Shown: positions 52,008 through 61,380 of the stretch, one piece after another
How positions within the stretch are numbered: position 1 is the stretch's first letter
Layout of the letters: each line of letters opens with the position of its first letter
NCBI RefSeq assembly: GCF_900107535.1
Contig: NZ_FNRA01000011.1
Location: 124,001 to 188,000 of the forward strand
Reading direction: 5' to 3'
DNA from: Pedobacter hartonius
Lineage (GTDB): Bacteria > Bacteroidota > Bacteroidia > Sphingobacteriales > Sphingobacteriaceae
DNA length: 64,000 bases
Notes under the pieces: generated by a model
Told to the model about the DNA's origin: nothing
Database searches by the model: none
The model's input: only the letters and a program-made list of their open reading frames with translations
Translations under genes and position numbers: made by a program

Positions 52008-52393
52008 ATCGTCAGGGGGCTAAGAGCTCCTGGCTTCGCCGATAAAAATGACTTGTGGTTTCAATGCTGTCTGCCGCCGAAGGGCGCCGGAAGGCATTGA
52101 AACCACAAGTCATTTTTTTGAAGTATATCCATACAAGGGCATACCTATGAAAGACGATCCCATGTGTGTCATTTTCCTGTGCAGGGCGATATTGTGCCTG
52201 ATCAGGTTTCTCAGCTATCAGAACAATTTTTCAGCTGGTTCAGGTAGGGTTCTTATTTTGTATTGACAGCCTGTTAACACCCCCTTAAAAATCTTTAGGG
52301 AGTCTTGGAATACCAGTCCGGAAACGAATTTGTAATGTTGTGCTACCCGCTGAAGACCCTTGTATGTAAGGGCGGGGAAGTTCAGATGATGGT
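52008..52393. other. 386-bp gene-free region with one large hairpin
   Basis: Lies between the convergent PurF-like and LysE genes. It contains the E3 hairpin at 52044-52119. A small CCCTT-GTATGT-AAGGG hairpin lies near 52358. I see no coding signal in the rest. Confidence 0.7.
52044..52119. repeat. large hairpin E3 (same family as E2)
   Basis: The left arm reads AAAAATGA, CTTGTG, GTTTCAATGC (52044-52067). The right arm reads GCATTGAAAC, CACAAG, TCAT-T-tract (52094-52119). The stem is a perfect 24 bp. The 26-nt loop (52068-52093), read in reverse complement, matches the E2 loop at 18 of 26 positions. TGGCTTCGC (52031-52039) precedes it, as next to E2. AGATCGTC lies at 52006-52013. Confidence 0.88.
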
Positions 52394-53020
52394 CTACTTA
52401 TAGTACTTGGTAACAACCTCAAAAAATATCCTGATGGCAAAAACGATGATCACCGCACCCGCCACCCTGTTCAGTACCTTGATGTTCTTCTCCTTGATAC
52501 GGTACCTCAGCTTGGCCGCATAATAGGTCTTAAGAGAATCTACGAACAGCTGTGTAGTCAGAGCTACTACAAAGAAGGCTATCTTTTCTGCCATTGTATA
52601 ATGTAAATGACCGGAAACTATGCCGCCTACGCCAACCCAGAACATCAGTGTAGTGGGAGAGAGCAGGCACATCAGAAAACCTTTGAGTATATAACCGCTT
52701 CTCTTGACTTTGAGGATCTCCGAGGTTTCGTAATTCACTTTTACTTTAACGATGAGATAATACAGACCCACACCCAGAAGGAAAAGGCCGCCGACCGTAC
52801 CTACATATTTAGTATAGGCTGGATTGTAATTCACGAACTGAGAGCTAAAGATCGTAAGACTAATAAATATGATGTCACTTAGTATCACTCCTATTGCCAA
52901 AGAAAAACCGGCTTTAAACCCTTTTTCTATACTGGTCTTTATCATGGAAAAGAAAACAGGTCCTGTTAAAAACGAAAACAAAATACCCGCACAAATCCCC
53001 TGTAATATTGCTTCAATCAT
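52394..53020 (-). CDS. LysE-family translocator
   Basis: 208 aa, inner membrane exporter with about six spans; the family pumps amino acids or related metabolites out. Visible are LFSFLTGPVFFSMIKTSIEKGFKAGFSLAIG near the N-terminus and FLMCLLSPTTLMFWVGV in the middle, both typical of LysE/RhtB proteins. The substrate is not predictable. It is divergent from the sugar transporter gene, with 148 bp between. Confidence 0.93.
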   Translation of the reverse strand: MIEAILQGICAGILFSFLTGPVFFSMIKTSIEKGFKAGFSLAIGVILSDIIFISLTIFSSQFVNYNPAYTKYVGTVGGLFLLGVGLYYLIVKVKVNYETSEILKVKRSGYILKGFLMCLLSPTTLMFWVGVGGIVSGHLHYTMAEKIAFFVVALTTQLFVDSLKTYYAAKLRYRIKEKNIKVLNRVAGAVIIVFAIRIFFEVVTKYYK

Positions 53021-53168
53021 TCAACTCACATATATTTGCTGCTAATATCCGATTTTAATGTATAACTACCCCGTTTTTTTTTGCTTCATTTATTGTGTTA
53101 AGGATACACTTTAACAAACAGTTTATTTTATTTATGTTTATAAACTGAAACTTTACATCAACAATTAT

Positions 53169-54776
53169 ATGGATAACAAAACACAAAAAAACTATGGCAC
53201 GGCGCTATATACAATTATCACCGTGTTCTTTTTCTGGGGCTTTGTGGCGGCGTCGAACGGTATATTTATACCCTTCTGCAAGTCACACTTTCACCTTACA
53301 CAATTTGAATCACAGCTGATTGATTTTACGTTTTACGGCGGGTATTTCATCGGATCTCTGATTTTGTATTTTGCTTCGCAGGCCAGCAAAGTAGATATTC
53401 TGAATAAAATCGGGTACAAGAACGGTATCATTGCAGGGCTTGCTATCTCTGCCTGCGGGGCACTGCTGATGGTGCCAGCCGTACATTCGGGCTCCTTTAT
53501 CTTTATCCTGGTATCCTTCTTCGTTATTGCAATAGGTTTTTCTCTGCAACAGACAGCAGCACAGCCTTTTGTTGTAGCCCTCGGTGCTCCTGAAAGCGGC
53601 ACCCACAGGTTAAACCTTGCCGGTGGTGTAAATAACTTCGGTGCCCTGATGGGGCCGGTTATTGTCAGCATCGTACTTTTTGGTTCCGCGAATGATGCCG
53701 TAGCCAAAGTGGTGGAGATCTCTTCTATCACCACCTTGTATTATGCCCTTGCAGGTTTATTCCTGCTGGTAGCCGGTTTTTATGCCATCAGCACCCTGCC
53801 AAAAGTAACAAGTGATGAACAGCTTGAAGCCAGCCCTAAATCAAACGGCCCTCTGGTTGTGGTGATCCTTGGTTTCCTGATGGTGCTGGCTGCCCAGCCT
53901 TTATCCCGTCTGACCGGTATTGCCGAAGCTAACTTTGTTTATTCGTCCCTGGTGATCATTATTGGAGCACTGCTTTTTGTCTATCTGAAAAAGAAGGAGA
54001 ACCTGAACCAGTGGGGCGCTATGCAATATCCTCAGCTGATCCTGGGAATGATTGCCCTGTTTACTTATGTCGGCGTGGAGGTAACCATCCAGAGTAACTT
54101 AGGGGCTTTATTAAACCTGAAAGAATTTGGTGGTTTTCATGAATCAGATATCAAACCTTATATCGCTTTATACTGGGGCAGTATGATGGTTGGAAGGTGG
54201 ACAGGGGCAGTAAGTGCTTTCAGCCTCACAAAAACTACCAAGTCTGTACTTACCGTAGTTGTGCCATTCATTGCGTTTGGCATCATTCTGCTGGTAAACC
54301 AGCTGACCGGGACAGATGTCAGCAACCTGTATGTATATGGTATCTGCGTGACTGTACTGGTAATCGGATTTTTTATCGGCCAGGAAAAGCCGGCGAAAAC
54401 AATGGCTATCTTCTCTACGCTGGGCGTAATTGCAATGATCGTAGGGCTGTTAAATACCGGAGAAGTGGCTACGCTTGCGTTTATCAGCGGTGGACTATGC
54501 TGCTCGATCATGTGGCCTTCCATCTTTGCCCTTTCCATTACAGGACTGGGTAAGTATACAAGCCAGGGCTCGTCCTTCCTGATCATGATGATCCTTGGTG
54601 GTGCCATCCTGCCCCCGGTTCAGGGAAAACTGGCCGATACCCAGGGCATACACCATTCTTATATCATCCCGGCAATCGGGTTCTGCTACCTGATCTTCTT
54701 TGCCTGGAAAGTAAGTGCTGTATTAAAGAAACAGGGGATAAATGTAGAAAATATTGCTGCAGAGGGAGGACACTAA
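53169..54776 (+). CDS. sugar MFS transporter (FucP/GluP-like)
   Basis: 535 aa, twelve predicted membrane spans. N-terminal blocks FFFWGFVAASNGIFIPF and FTFYGGYFIGSLI, and the later QQTAAQPFVVALG and NLAGGVNNFGALMGP, match the fucose/glucose-galactose proton symporter group. The last residues (EGGH) are encoded by a purine-rich stretch that also looks like a ribosome-binding site for the next gene. Sugar specificity cannot be assigned. Confidence 0.93.
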   Translation: MDNKTQKNYGTALYTIITVFFFWGFVAASNGIFIPFCKSHFHLTQFESQLIDFTFYGGYFIGSLILYFASQASKVDILNKIGYKNGIIAGLAISACGALLMVPAVHSGSFIFILVSFFVIAIGFSLQQTAAQPFVVALGAPESGTHRLNLAGGVNNFGALMGPVIVSIVLFGSANDAVAKVVEISSITTLYYALAGLFLLVAGFYAISTLPKVTSDEQLEASPKSNGPLVVVILGFLMVLAAQPLSRLTGIAEANFVYSSLVIIIGALLFVYLKKKENLNQWGAMQYPQLILGMIALFTYVGVEVTIQSNLGALLNLKEFGGFHESDIKPYIALYWGSMMVGRWTGAVSAFSLTKTTKSVLTVVVPFIAFGIILLVNQLTGTDVSNLYVYGICVTVLVIGFFIGQEKPAKTMAIFSTLGVIAMIVGLLNTGEVATLAFISGGLCCSIMWPSIFALSITGLGKYTSQGSSFLIMMILGGAILPPVQGKLADTQGIHHSYIIPAIGFCYLIFFAWKVSAVLKKQGINVENIAAEGGH

Positions 54777-54777
54777 A

Positions 54778-55233
54778 TTGGTAAGCGTAAAACCCGGGTT
54801 TAATGAAATTTATATGAATCTGGCAGTAGATCTTGCTGCCAGATCTCATTGTGTGAGGGCGCAGGTAGGGGCAGTGCTGACAAAAGATACCCGCATTATT
54901 TCAATAGGTTACAATGGCCCTCCTGCCGGAACGCATAACTGTGATGAGGAATGGCCGGATGCCGGATGTGCAAGAGATTCAAGGGGGAGCTGCTCCCTGG
55001 CACTCCATGCGGAAGAAAATGCCATCCTTTATGCGGCGAGGAACGGTTCAAAAATTGAAGGTGGAACATTGTTTACCACCCTTTCACCATGTATCGCCTG
55101 TGCAAGGCTGATCCTTTCTTCTGGTATTAAAGTAGTAGTTTACAAAGACTCCTATGCGGAGTATAAAGGCCTGCCAAGTGACGAAGGTGTCGATTTCTTA
55201 AAAAGATTCGGTGTTGAAGTGAATAAATACTAA
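54778..55233 (+). CDS. dCMP deaminase family protein
   Basis: About 151 aa from a TTG at 54778, 1 bp after the transporter stop; 54754 is an alternative TTG within the transporter gene. The stretch GAGGGAGGA (54762-54770) lies 7 nt upstream and would be a strong Shine-Dalgarno sequence, rare in this phylum, though it also encodes the transporter end. Zinc ligands are H-A-E (LALHAEENA) and P-C-x-x-C (SPCIACARL), with VGAVLTKDTRIISIGYNG upstream. It converts dCMP to dUMP for dTTP synthesis. Confidence 0.93.
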   Translation: MVSVKPGFNEIYMNLAVDLAARSHCVRAQVGAVLTKDTRIISIGYNGPPAGTHNCDEEWPDAGCARDSRGSCSLALHAEENAILYAARNGSKIEGGTLFTTLSPCIACARLILSSGIKVVVYKDSYAEYKGLPSDEGVDFLKRFGVEVNKY

Positions 55234-55241
55234 CTTTGGCC

Positions 55242-56771
55242 ATGCTAGAAAAAATCATAATTATAGATTATGGCTCTCAATTTACGCAGTTGATAGCCCG
55301 CAGGGTTCGTGAGTTAAATGTTTTTTGTGAAATACACCCCTTTAATCATATTCCGGAAATCACATCAGAGGTAAAAGGTATCATTTTTTCTGGTAGCCCT
55401 TACTCAGTTCTTCAGGAAGATGCCCCTCAAATAGACTTAGCCCGTTTCCATCAGAAACAACCTGTTTTAGCCGTATGTTACGGCGCACAATATCTTGCCC
55501 AGCATTCAGGTGGCAGGGTTCAGGCTTCATCAACCCGTGAATATGGAAGAGCAAATCTTAATTATATCAAGGCAGACAATAAATTATTAAAAAATATAAA
55601 CATTGGTTCCCAGGTCTGGATGTCACATGGTGACACCATCACAGATATTCCGGAATCATTTGAGGTCATTGCGAGCACAGACAGCGTAAGGGTTGCTGCC
55701 TTCCAGGTGAAGGATACTTCTTCTTATGCCATTCAGTTCCACCCGGAGGTTACCCACAGTACCGACGGGAAACAACTGCTGGAAAACTTCCTGGTAGATA
55801 TCTGCGGCTGCAGCCAGAACTGGACGGCAGATGCATTTGTAGAAACTACAATTGCGGACCTGAAAGAAAAATTAGGAAATGATAAAGTAGTGCTTGGCCT
55901 CTCAGGAGGGGTAGACTCTAGTGTAGCCGCCATCCTGCTGCATAAAGCCATAGGTACTAACCTGCACTGTATCTTTGTAGACAACGGACTGCTCCGCAAA
56001 GGAGAATTCGAGTCTGTTCTGGAACAGTACAAACACCTTGGGCTGAACATCAAAGGCATTGATGCAAAAGAGCGTTTCTTAAGCCAGCTGGCCGGTGTGA
56101 AGGACCCTGAACTGAAACGTAAAGCGATAGGGCGTGTGTTCATCGAAGTATTTGATGATGCTGCCCATGAAGTACAGGATGTGAAATGGCTTGCCCAGGG
56201 TACCATATACCCTGATGTGATCGAATCCATTTCTGTAAAAGGTCCGTCTGCAACGATCAAATCACACCATAACGTAGGTGGTCTGCCTGATTTTATGAAG
56301 CTTAAAATAGTGGAACCCCTGAATACGTTATTTAAGGATGAAGTAAGAAGAGTGGGGAAATCATTAGGCCTTGAAGATTTTATCCTTGGCCGTCACCCTT
56401 TCCCTGGTCCGGGTCTGGCCATACGTATCCTGGGTGATGTAACACCGGAAAAAGTGGCTATCCTGCAGGATGCAGATGCAATTTATATAGATAACCTTAA
56501 AGAAGCAGGGTTATACGACCAGGTTTGGCAGGCAGGAGCGATATTCCTTCCGGTGCAGTCGGTCGGTGTAATGGGAGATGAACGTACTTACGAGAACGTG
56601 ATCTGCCTTCGTGCAGTAGAGTCTGTTGATGGGATGACGGCTGACTGGTGTCATTTGCCATACCCGGTACTTGCGAAAATTTCTAATGAAATCATCAATA
56701 AAGTAAAAGGTATTAACAGAGTAGTGTATGATATTAGCTCAAAACCGCCAGCAACAATTGAGTGGGAATAA
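55242..56771 (+). CDS. guaA: GMP synthase (glutamine-hydrolysing)
   Basis: 509 aa from the ATG at 55242; a TTG two codons upstream is less likely. The class I glutaminase domain has its cysteine in AVCYGAQYLAQ and the H-x-E pair in AIQFHPEVTHS. The ATP pyrophosphatase P-loop is LSGGVDSSVAA, and the C-terminal dimerisation domain includes RHPFPGPGLAIR. It converts XMP to GMP. A TAACTTTG sequence lies just upstream of the ATG (55231-55238) but may be chance. The next gene overlaps its end by 44 bp. Confidence 0.97.
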   Translation: MLEKIIIIDYGSQFTQLIARRVRELNVFCEIHPFNHIPEITSEVKGIIFSGSPYSVLQEDAPQIDLARFHQKQPVLAVCYGAQYLAQHSGGRVQASSTREYGRANLNYIKADNKLLKNINIGSQVWMSHGDTITDIPESFEVIASTDSVRVAAFQVKDTSSYAIQFHPEVTHSTDGKQLLENFLVDICGCSQNWTADAFVETTIADLKEKLGNDKVVLGLSGGVDSSVAAILLHKAIGTNLHCIFVDNGLLRKGEFESVLEQYKHLGLNIKGIDAKERFLSQLAGVKDPELKRKAIGRVFIEVFDDAAHEVQDVKWLAQGTIYPDVIESISVKGPSATIKSHHNVGGLPDFMKLKIVEPLNTLFKDEVRRVGKSLGLEDFILGRHPFPGPGLAIRILGDVTPEKVAILQDADAIYIDNLKEAGLYDQVWQAGAIFLPVQSVGVMGDERTYENVICLRAVESVDGMTADWCHLPYPVLAKISNEIINKVKGINRVVYDISSKPPATIEWE

Positions 56772-57960
56772 ATTCTGGTGTGTAATCTTTCTGAGTTGTT
56801 TCCTGCTGGCCTGTTCGCCAAAGGTAACCACTCAGAAAACACCAAAAAAGGAAGAAGCGGAAAAGCCGGAGGCCGCAGTAAAAGCAGAAAAAAAGTTTAC
56901 TGAAGCCAGCATTGCCTTACTCGTTCCCTTCAACCTTAATCTTGCCAGTATCAGGTCGGGCAGTAAGGCCGAGATGGAAAAGTCTGTCATGGCCATAGAT
57001 TTCTACCAGGGATTTAAAATGGGAATAGACTCTGCTGCCGCAGCCGGGCTGAACTTTCGTTTGAAGGTCCTGGATACCAGAGATAACAATGACCAGATCC
57101 TGTCGCTGATCAAATCCGGGCAACTTACAGGCAGTGATCTGATTGTAGGCCCTGTTTTCCCCGAAGGCATAAAGTTCATTACGAATTATTCAGTGGCCAA
57201 TGGCATTCCGGTGGTTTCACCTCTCGCTGCTACACATCCTGATGAGTTCCTGAACCCTAACCTGATCTCGGTGGTAAATAATATCGATCTCCACGCAGAG
57301 AAGATCGGCAATTTTATTGCCAAAGAGTTTGATCCGGCTAAAACGATTGTGGCGCTGATCAGTACCAGGAAGTCTGCCGATGAAACACTTGCTATACCTG
57401 TCCGCAGTTATTTTAAAAAGGATAAGGGAACTAAGTTTACCTTTCAGGAATACAGTTCTGTATACGCACTGGAAACAGCCAGGGACCCGTCTAAACAGTA
57501 TATCGTGATCATGTCCTCGTCAGACAGGCCGTTTGTTATTGCTACGATTGACAAACTGGTGAAAATGAAAAACAACGGCATGCAAATTGATCTGTTTGGG
57601 CATCCGAACTGGTCTAAACAAAATTACAGTACAGAAAAACTTCAGTTATTGAATACGAGGATCACTTCATCGTATTGGGTAGACTATAAAAACCCGGCTG
57701 TGAGCAGTTTTGTGAGGAAGTACCGTAACCTCAATCATTTTGAGCCCGGTGAATATGCGTTTAAAGGATTTGATGCGGGTTTCTATTTTGGTAAAGTAAT
57801 GGCTGAACACGGAGCAAATTATCTCCGTTATCTTCCATCAGAAAAATATAAAGGACTGCAGAATTCATACCTGTTTAAAAAAGATGACCAGTTAGGGTAT
57901 ATCAATACCAGCCTGTTTTTGCTGGAGTATAAAAACTATGCGCTAAACCCCGTAGAATGA
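56728..57960 (+). CDS. periplasmic binding protein-like lipoprotein
   Basis: 410 aa. The hydrophobic stretch and lipobox (FWCVIFLSCFLLACS, Cys about residue 29) indicate a lipoprotein. After a K/E-rich linker the mature protein has the receptor-ligand-binding fold: ALLVPFNLN, MAIDFYQGFKMGID, GSDLIVGPVFPEG. No ABC transporter genes are nearby. The gene starts 44 bp before the end of guaA in another frame; a TTG at 56758 is an alternative start. Possible role in envelope or peptidoglycan work, inferred only from the lipoprotein nature. Confidence 0.82.
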   Translation: MILAQNRQQQLSGNKFWCVIFLSCFLLACSPKVTTQKTPKKEEAEKPEAAVKAEKKFTEASIALLVPFNLNLASIRSGSKAEMEKSVMAIDFYQGFKMGIDSAAAAGLNFRLKVLDTRDNNDQILSLIKSGQLTGSDLIVGPVFPEGIKFITNYSVANGIPVVSPLAATHPDEFLNPNLISVVNNIDLHAEKIGNFIAKEFDPAKTIVALISTRKSADETLAIPVRSYFKKDKGTKFTFQEYSSVYALETARDPSKQYIVIMSSSDRPFVIATIDKLVKMKNNGMQIDLFGHPNWSKQNYSTEKLQLLNTRITSSYWVDYKNPAVSSFVRKYRNLNHFEPGEYAFKGFDAGFYFGKVMAEHGANYLRYLPSEKYKGLQNSYLFKKDDQLGYINTSLFLLEYKNYALNPVE

Positions 57961-59120
57961 AATTAGAATATCAGGTACGTGCCTTTGAACAGGTCTTCGC
58001 TAAATATGATGGGGTATTACCCTTACATAGGTTTCTCTTCACCTATTTTAAACAGCATAAACAGATGGGCTCTTCAGACAGGCGCTGGACCACCCGGTAC
58101 CTGTACAGTTATTTTCGCCTGGGCCAGGCACTGAAAAAAGAAGATCAGCTGATGCGCCTGGCTATTGCAGATTTTCTGTGTAACCAAACGGAGAGCATGG
58201 TGATCGATCACTATCTGCCTCAGCTGAAAGATCAGCTGTTATTGCCTGTGCAGGCTAAAATAGCGCTGATTGAGGATGCCTTTCCGGCATTCCGGCTGGA
58301 GGATGTTTTTCATTTTAAAGCTGAACTGTCTGACGGAATCAGTAAGCTGGATTTTTTATATTCTTTCTTTATCCAGCCTGATCTGTTTCTAAGGGTTAAG
58401 GCCGACCGGCAGCAGGCGTTTTTTGACCTTCTGGTAAAGGCTGAGGTGAACGTTAAGGTTGTTAACGAAAAGACCTTATCACTGCCCAACGGTACTAAAC
58501 TGGAGAAACTGCTTCCTGAAAATGAATACTATCAGGTGCAGGACCTTTCTTCACAGCAAACAGGCGAATACTTCCTCCCAAAACCTTACGAGTACTGGTG
58601 GGACTGCTGTGCAGCCTCTGGAGGGAAATCACTCCTGCTGCATGATATTGAACCCAAAGTGCAGTTACTGGTGAGTGATGTGCGGGAGAACAGTCTGCAT
58701 AACCTGGATGAGCGTTTTCAGGCTGCCGGGATTAAAAAGTACCAGAAAAAAGTACTTGATCTTCTTCAGAACAATGACCAGGACCTGCATGATTATTTCT
58801 TTGACGGAATCATCCTGGATGCACCCTGTTCGGGATCGGGAACCTGGGGCCGTACTCCTGAAATGCTCTATCATTTTGAAGAACATAAGATTGATTTCTT
58901 CTCTGGTTTACAGAAGAGCATTGCTGCAGGGGTGGTAAAATACCTCAAGACGGATAAGCCGCTGATCTACATTACCTGTTCCGTGTTTAAGAAAGAAAAT
59001 GAAGAGGTAATTGCCCATCTGCTGGAAAACCTTCCCTTAAAACTGGAAAGCATGCAAAGTATTCCCGGTTATAATGACAAGGCCGATACGATGTTTATCG
59101 CAAGGCTGATCAAAACTTAA
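57957..59120 (+). CDS. RsmB-like rRNA (cytosine-C5) methyltransferase
   Basis: 387 aa. An N-terminal helical NusB-like region is followed by the catalytic domain. SAM binding is in WWDCCAASGGKSLLL. The two conserved cysteines are in motif IV DAPCSGSGTWGRTPEM and motif VI ITCSVFKKENEEV. This is the RsmB/NOL1 group, which methylates a cytosine in rRNA; the exact position is inferred by family. The ATG overlaps the stop of the lipoprotein gene by 4 bp (ATGA), so translation is coupled. Confidence 0.92.
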   Translation: MKLEYQVRAFEQVFAKYDGVLPLHRFLFTYFKQHKQMGSSDRRWTTRYLYSYFRLGQALKKEDQLMRLAIADFLCNQTESMVIDHYLPQLKDQLLLPVQAKIALIEDAFPAFRLEDVFHFKAELSDGISKLDFLYSFFIQPDLFLRVKADRQQAFFDLLVKAEVNVKVVNEKTLSLPNGTKLEKLLPENEYYQVQDLSSQQTGEYFLPKPYEYWWDCCAASGGKSLLLHDIEPKVQLLVSDVRENSLHNLDERFQAAGIKKYQKKVLDLLQNNDQDLHDYFFDGIILDAPCSGSGTWGRTPEMLYHFEEHKIDFFSGLQKSIAAGVVKYLKTDKPLIYITCSVFKKENEEVIAHLLENLPLKLESMQSIPGYNDKADTMFIARLIKT

Positions 59121-59122
59121 GG

Positions 59123-59695
59123 TTACAGCCCTGTATTGTTCCTGAACAGCTTAATTGCAATAGCCAGCAGGATCACACCAAAGGCCTTCCTCAAAACATT
59201 TAACCCGGATTTACCAAAGAGTTTTTCCAGCCGTTCTGTGTTCTTTAATACGATGTAAACAAACATCATATTGATCATTATACCCACCACGATATTCTGA
59301 GTGGCATACTCTGTTTTAAGGGATAGCAGGGTGGTCATTGTACCTGCCCCGGCAATCAGCGGAAAGGCCAGCGGAACAATGGATACCGTTTCCGGCGCAT
59401 CTTCAACGAAGATTGTTAAGCCCAGTACCATTTCCATCGCTATACAGAAGATCACCAGTGAACCCGCAATGGCAAAGGATTCTACATCCAGGCCGATAAT
59501 TTTCAGCAGAGTCTCACCCGCAAAAAGGAAGATGATCATCAATACGGTTGCAACAAGTGTTGCTTTCTCAGATTCAATATGGCCCGCCTTCCTGCGCAGT
59601 TCAATTACTACGGGGATGGCTCCTAAAATATCAATGATAGCAAACAGTACCATTGAAGTTGATAAGATCTGGCTTAAATTGAATTCCATGAGCAT
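59123..59695 (-). CDS. MarC family integral membrane protein
   Basis: 190 aa, six predicted spans. N-terminal MVLFAIIDILGAIPVVIELRRK and later VPLAFPLIAGAGTMTTLLSL match the MarC family (once thought to confer antibiotic resistance, actual function unclear). ATG codons at 59695 and two codons later are both possible. It is convergent with the RsmB-like gene, with 2 bp between stop codons. Confidence 0.93.
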   Translation of the reverse strand: MLMEFNLSQILSTSMVLFAIIDILGAIPVVIELRRKAGHIESEKATLVATVLMIIFLFAGETLLKIIGLDVESFAIAGSLVIFCIAMEMVLGLTIFVEDAPETVSIVPLAFPLIAGAGTMTTLLSLKTEYATQNIVVGIMINMMFVYIVLKNTERLEKLFGKSGLNVLRKAFGVILLAIAIKLFRNNTGL

Positions 59696-59719
59696 GATGT
59701 TTGTGTAAATGTAAAACGA

Positions 59720-59762
59720 TTTTAACTAAAAAGCCACTTATTAAGTGGCTTTTTAGTTAAAA
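59720..59762. terminator. strong bidirectional hairpin downstream of the second permease gene
   Basis: A perfect 20-bp stem (59720-59739 with 59743-59762) with a 3-nt loop and A/T-rich ends, located 23 bp after the permease stop and 25 bp before the MarC start. It would end permease transcription. Confidence 0.85.
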
Positions 59763-59784
59763 TCTTATAATGAGTATAAGAATA

Positions 59785-61299
59785 CTATTTTAATGTGTCC
59801 TGGTATTGTTTTCTGATCTTACTGTTTTGTTTACTGTAAGCGTAGTAGATCAGTATTCCAAGGGCCATCCAGACCGCTAAACGAAACCAGCTTACAATTG
59901 GTAATGAAGCCATCATCAGTAAACAAACGATGATTCCCAGAATAGGCACCAGCGGCACCCATGGGGTACGGAAAGGCCTGTCCAGATCAGGATCTGTTTT
60001 TCTCAGGATCAATACACCGATACATACCAGCGAGAAGGCAAATAATGTACCGATACTTACCATATGTCCCAGGTCTGAAACAGGTACAAAACCTGCAAAA
60101 ATGCTCACGAAAACCATGAACATTAAGTTGGTTTTATAAGGGGTTTGATTTTTTGGATGAAGGTCGGAGAATACTTTAGGCAATAACCCGTCTTTACTCA
60201 TACTGTAGAATACACGGCTCTGCCCTAAAAGCATCACCAGGATTACAGATGTATAACCTGCAAGGATGGCCACAATCAGGAACTTGTTTAAGAACGTATA
60301 GCCGGTTTGTGCAAAAGCTGTTGCAACTGGTTTAGCGTCACCTGCAAATTTGGTGTAGTTTTCCAGTCCTGTCATTACATAAGAGAACAGCACATACAAT
60401 AAGGTACATACTACCAGTGAACCGATAATTCCGATTGGCATTCCTTTTTGCGGGTTTTTAGCTTCCTGCGCTGCAGTACTCACGGCATCAAAACCAATAA
60501 AGGCAAAGAATACCACGGCAGCACCACGAAGGATACCACTGATCCCGAAATGGCCGAATTCATCACTGGCAAAGAATTCAAAGAACCCTTTGGTTCCTGA
60601 TTTCACCGCCTCTTCACCTAAGTTAACAGGAATAAAAGGATGATGATTGGCAGGATTGATAAATGACCAGCCTAATGCAATGAAGACCAAAACAACGGCA
60701 ACTTTTACAATTACAAGTACGTTGTTTACTGCTGAAGATTCTCCTGTTCCTTTCATTAACAATAAGGACAGCAGGCAAACGATCACAATTGCAGGAAGAT
60801 TGACGATGCCACCTGCATTTACCATCTGACCGGCAACGTCTATTTTGTCCCATGGGCCGTGTAAAAGGGTAACAGGGAAGTGGACGCCAAATCCCTCAAT
60901 AAACTGTGAAAAATACTGTGACCAGCTGGCCGCTACCGTTGCAGCACCCAATGCGTATTCCAGTACTAAGTCCCATCCGATGATCCAGGCCATGAATTCA
61001 CCCATGGTGGCGTAAGAATAAGTATATGCACTACCTGCTACGGGGATCATGGAGGCAAATTCCGCATAGCAAAGTCCGGCGAAACCACAACCTACCGCAG
61101 CAATAATGAATGAGAGAATAACCGCAGGACCAGCATTATCCGCTGCTGCTATACCTGTCAGGGAAAATAGTCCAGCACCGATAATAGCACCAACACCCAA
61201 GGCAACCAAGTTGAAACTGGATAAGGAACGGACCAGCGTGCCCTCACCACTCTCATTTGCCTCAGCCAGTAATTGTGGAATAGATTTTTTAAAAAGCAT
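59785..61299 (-). CDS. amino acid permease of the APC superfamily, second copy
   Basis: 504 aa, about twelve membrane spans. ALGVGAIIGAGLFSLTG and YAEFASMIPVAGSAYTYSY are the closest matches to the CAT-like permease at 32908-34857, but this copy lacks that protein's two hydrophilic inserts and so has standard size. Transport substrate unknown. Terminator-like hairpins lie on both sides, so it is monocistronic. Confidence 0.94.
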   Translation of the reverse strand: MLFKKSIPQLLAEANESGEGTLVRSLSSFNLVALGVGAIIGAGLFSLTGIAAADNAGPAVILSFIIAAVGCGFAGLCYAEFASMIPVAGSAYTYSYATMGEFMAWIIGWDLVLEYALGAATVAASWSQYFSQFIEGFGVHFPVTLLHGPWDKIDVAGQMVNAGGIVNLPAIVIVCLLSLLLMKGTGESSAVNNVLVIVKVAVVLVFIALGWSFINPANHHPFIPVNLGEEAVKSGTKGFFEFFASDEFGHFGISGILRGAAVVFFAFIGFDAVSTAAQEAKNPQKGMPIGIIGSLVVCTLLYVLFSYVMTGLENYTKFAGDAKPVATAFAQTGYTFLNKFLIVAILAGYTSVILVMLLGQSRVFYSMSKDGLLPKVFSDLHPKNQTPYKTNLMFMVFVSIFAGFVPVSDLGHMVSIGTLFAFSLVCIGVLILRKTDPDLDRPFRTPWVPLVPILGIIVCLLMMASLPIVSWFRLAVWMALGILIYYAYSKQNSKIRKQYQDTLK

Positions 61300-61380
61300 A
61301 AGTTAATTTAAGTGTTAAGTTTTTTTATTTGTGATATAATTGAATTCAATTCCAAACCTAATTAAAAAAAAATTAAAAAT

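Noticed and set aside
32751..52119. CRISPR-like repeats, because GTTTCAATGC and GCATTGAAAC resemble the ends of some CRISPR repeats
   Set aside because: There are only two copies 19 kb apart, each part of a hairpin, with no spacers and no cas genes.
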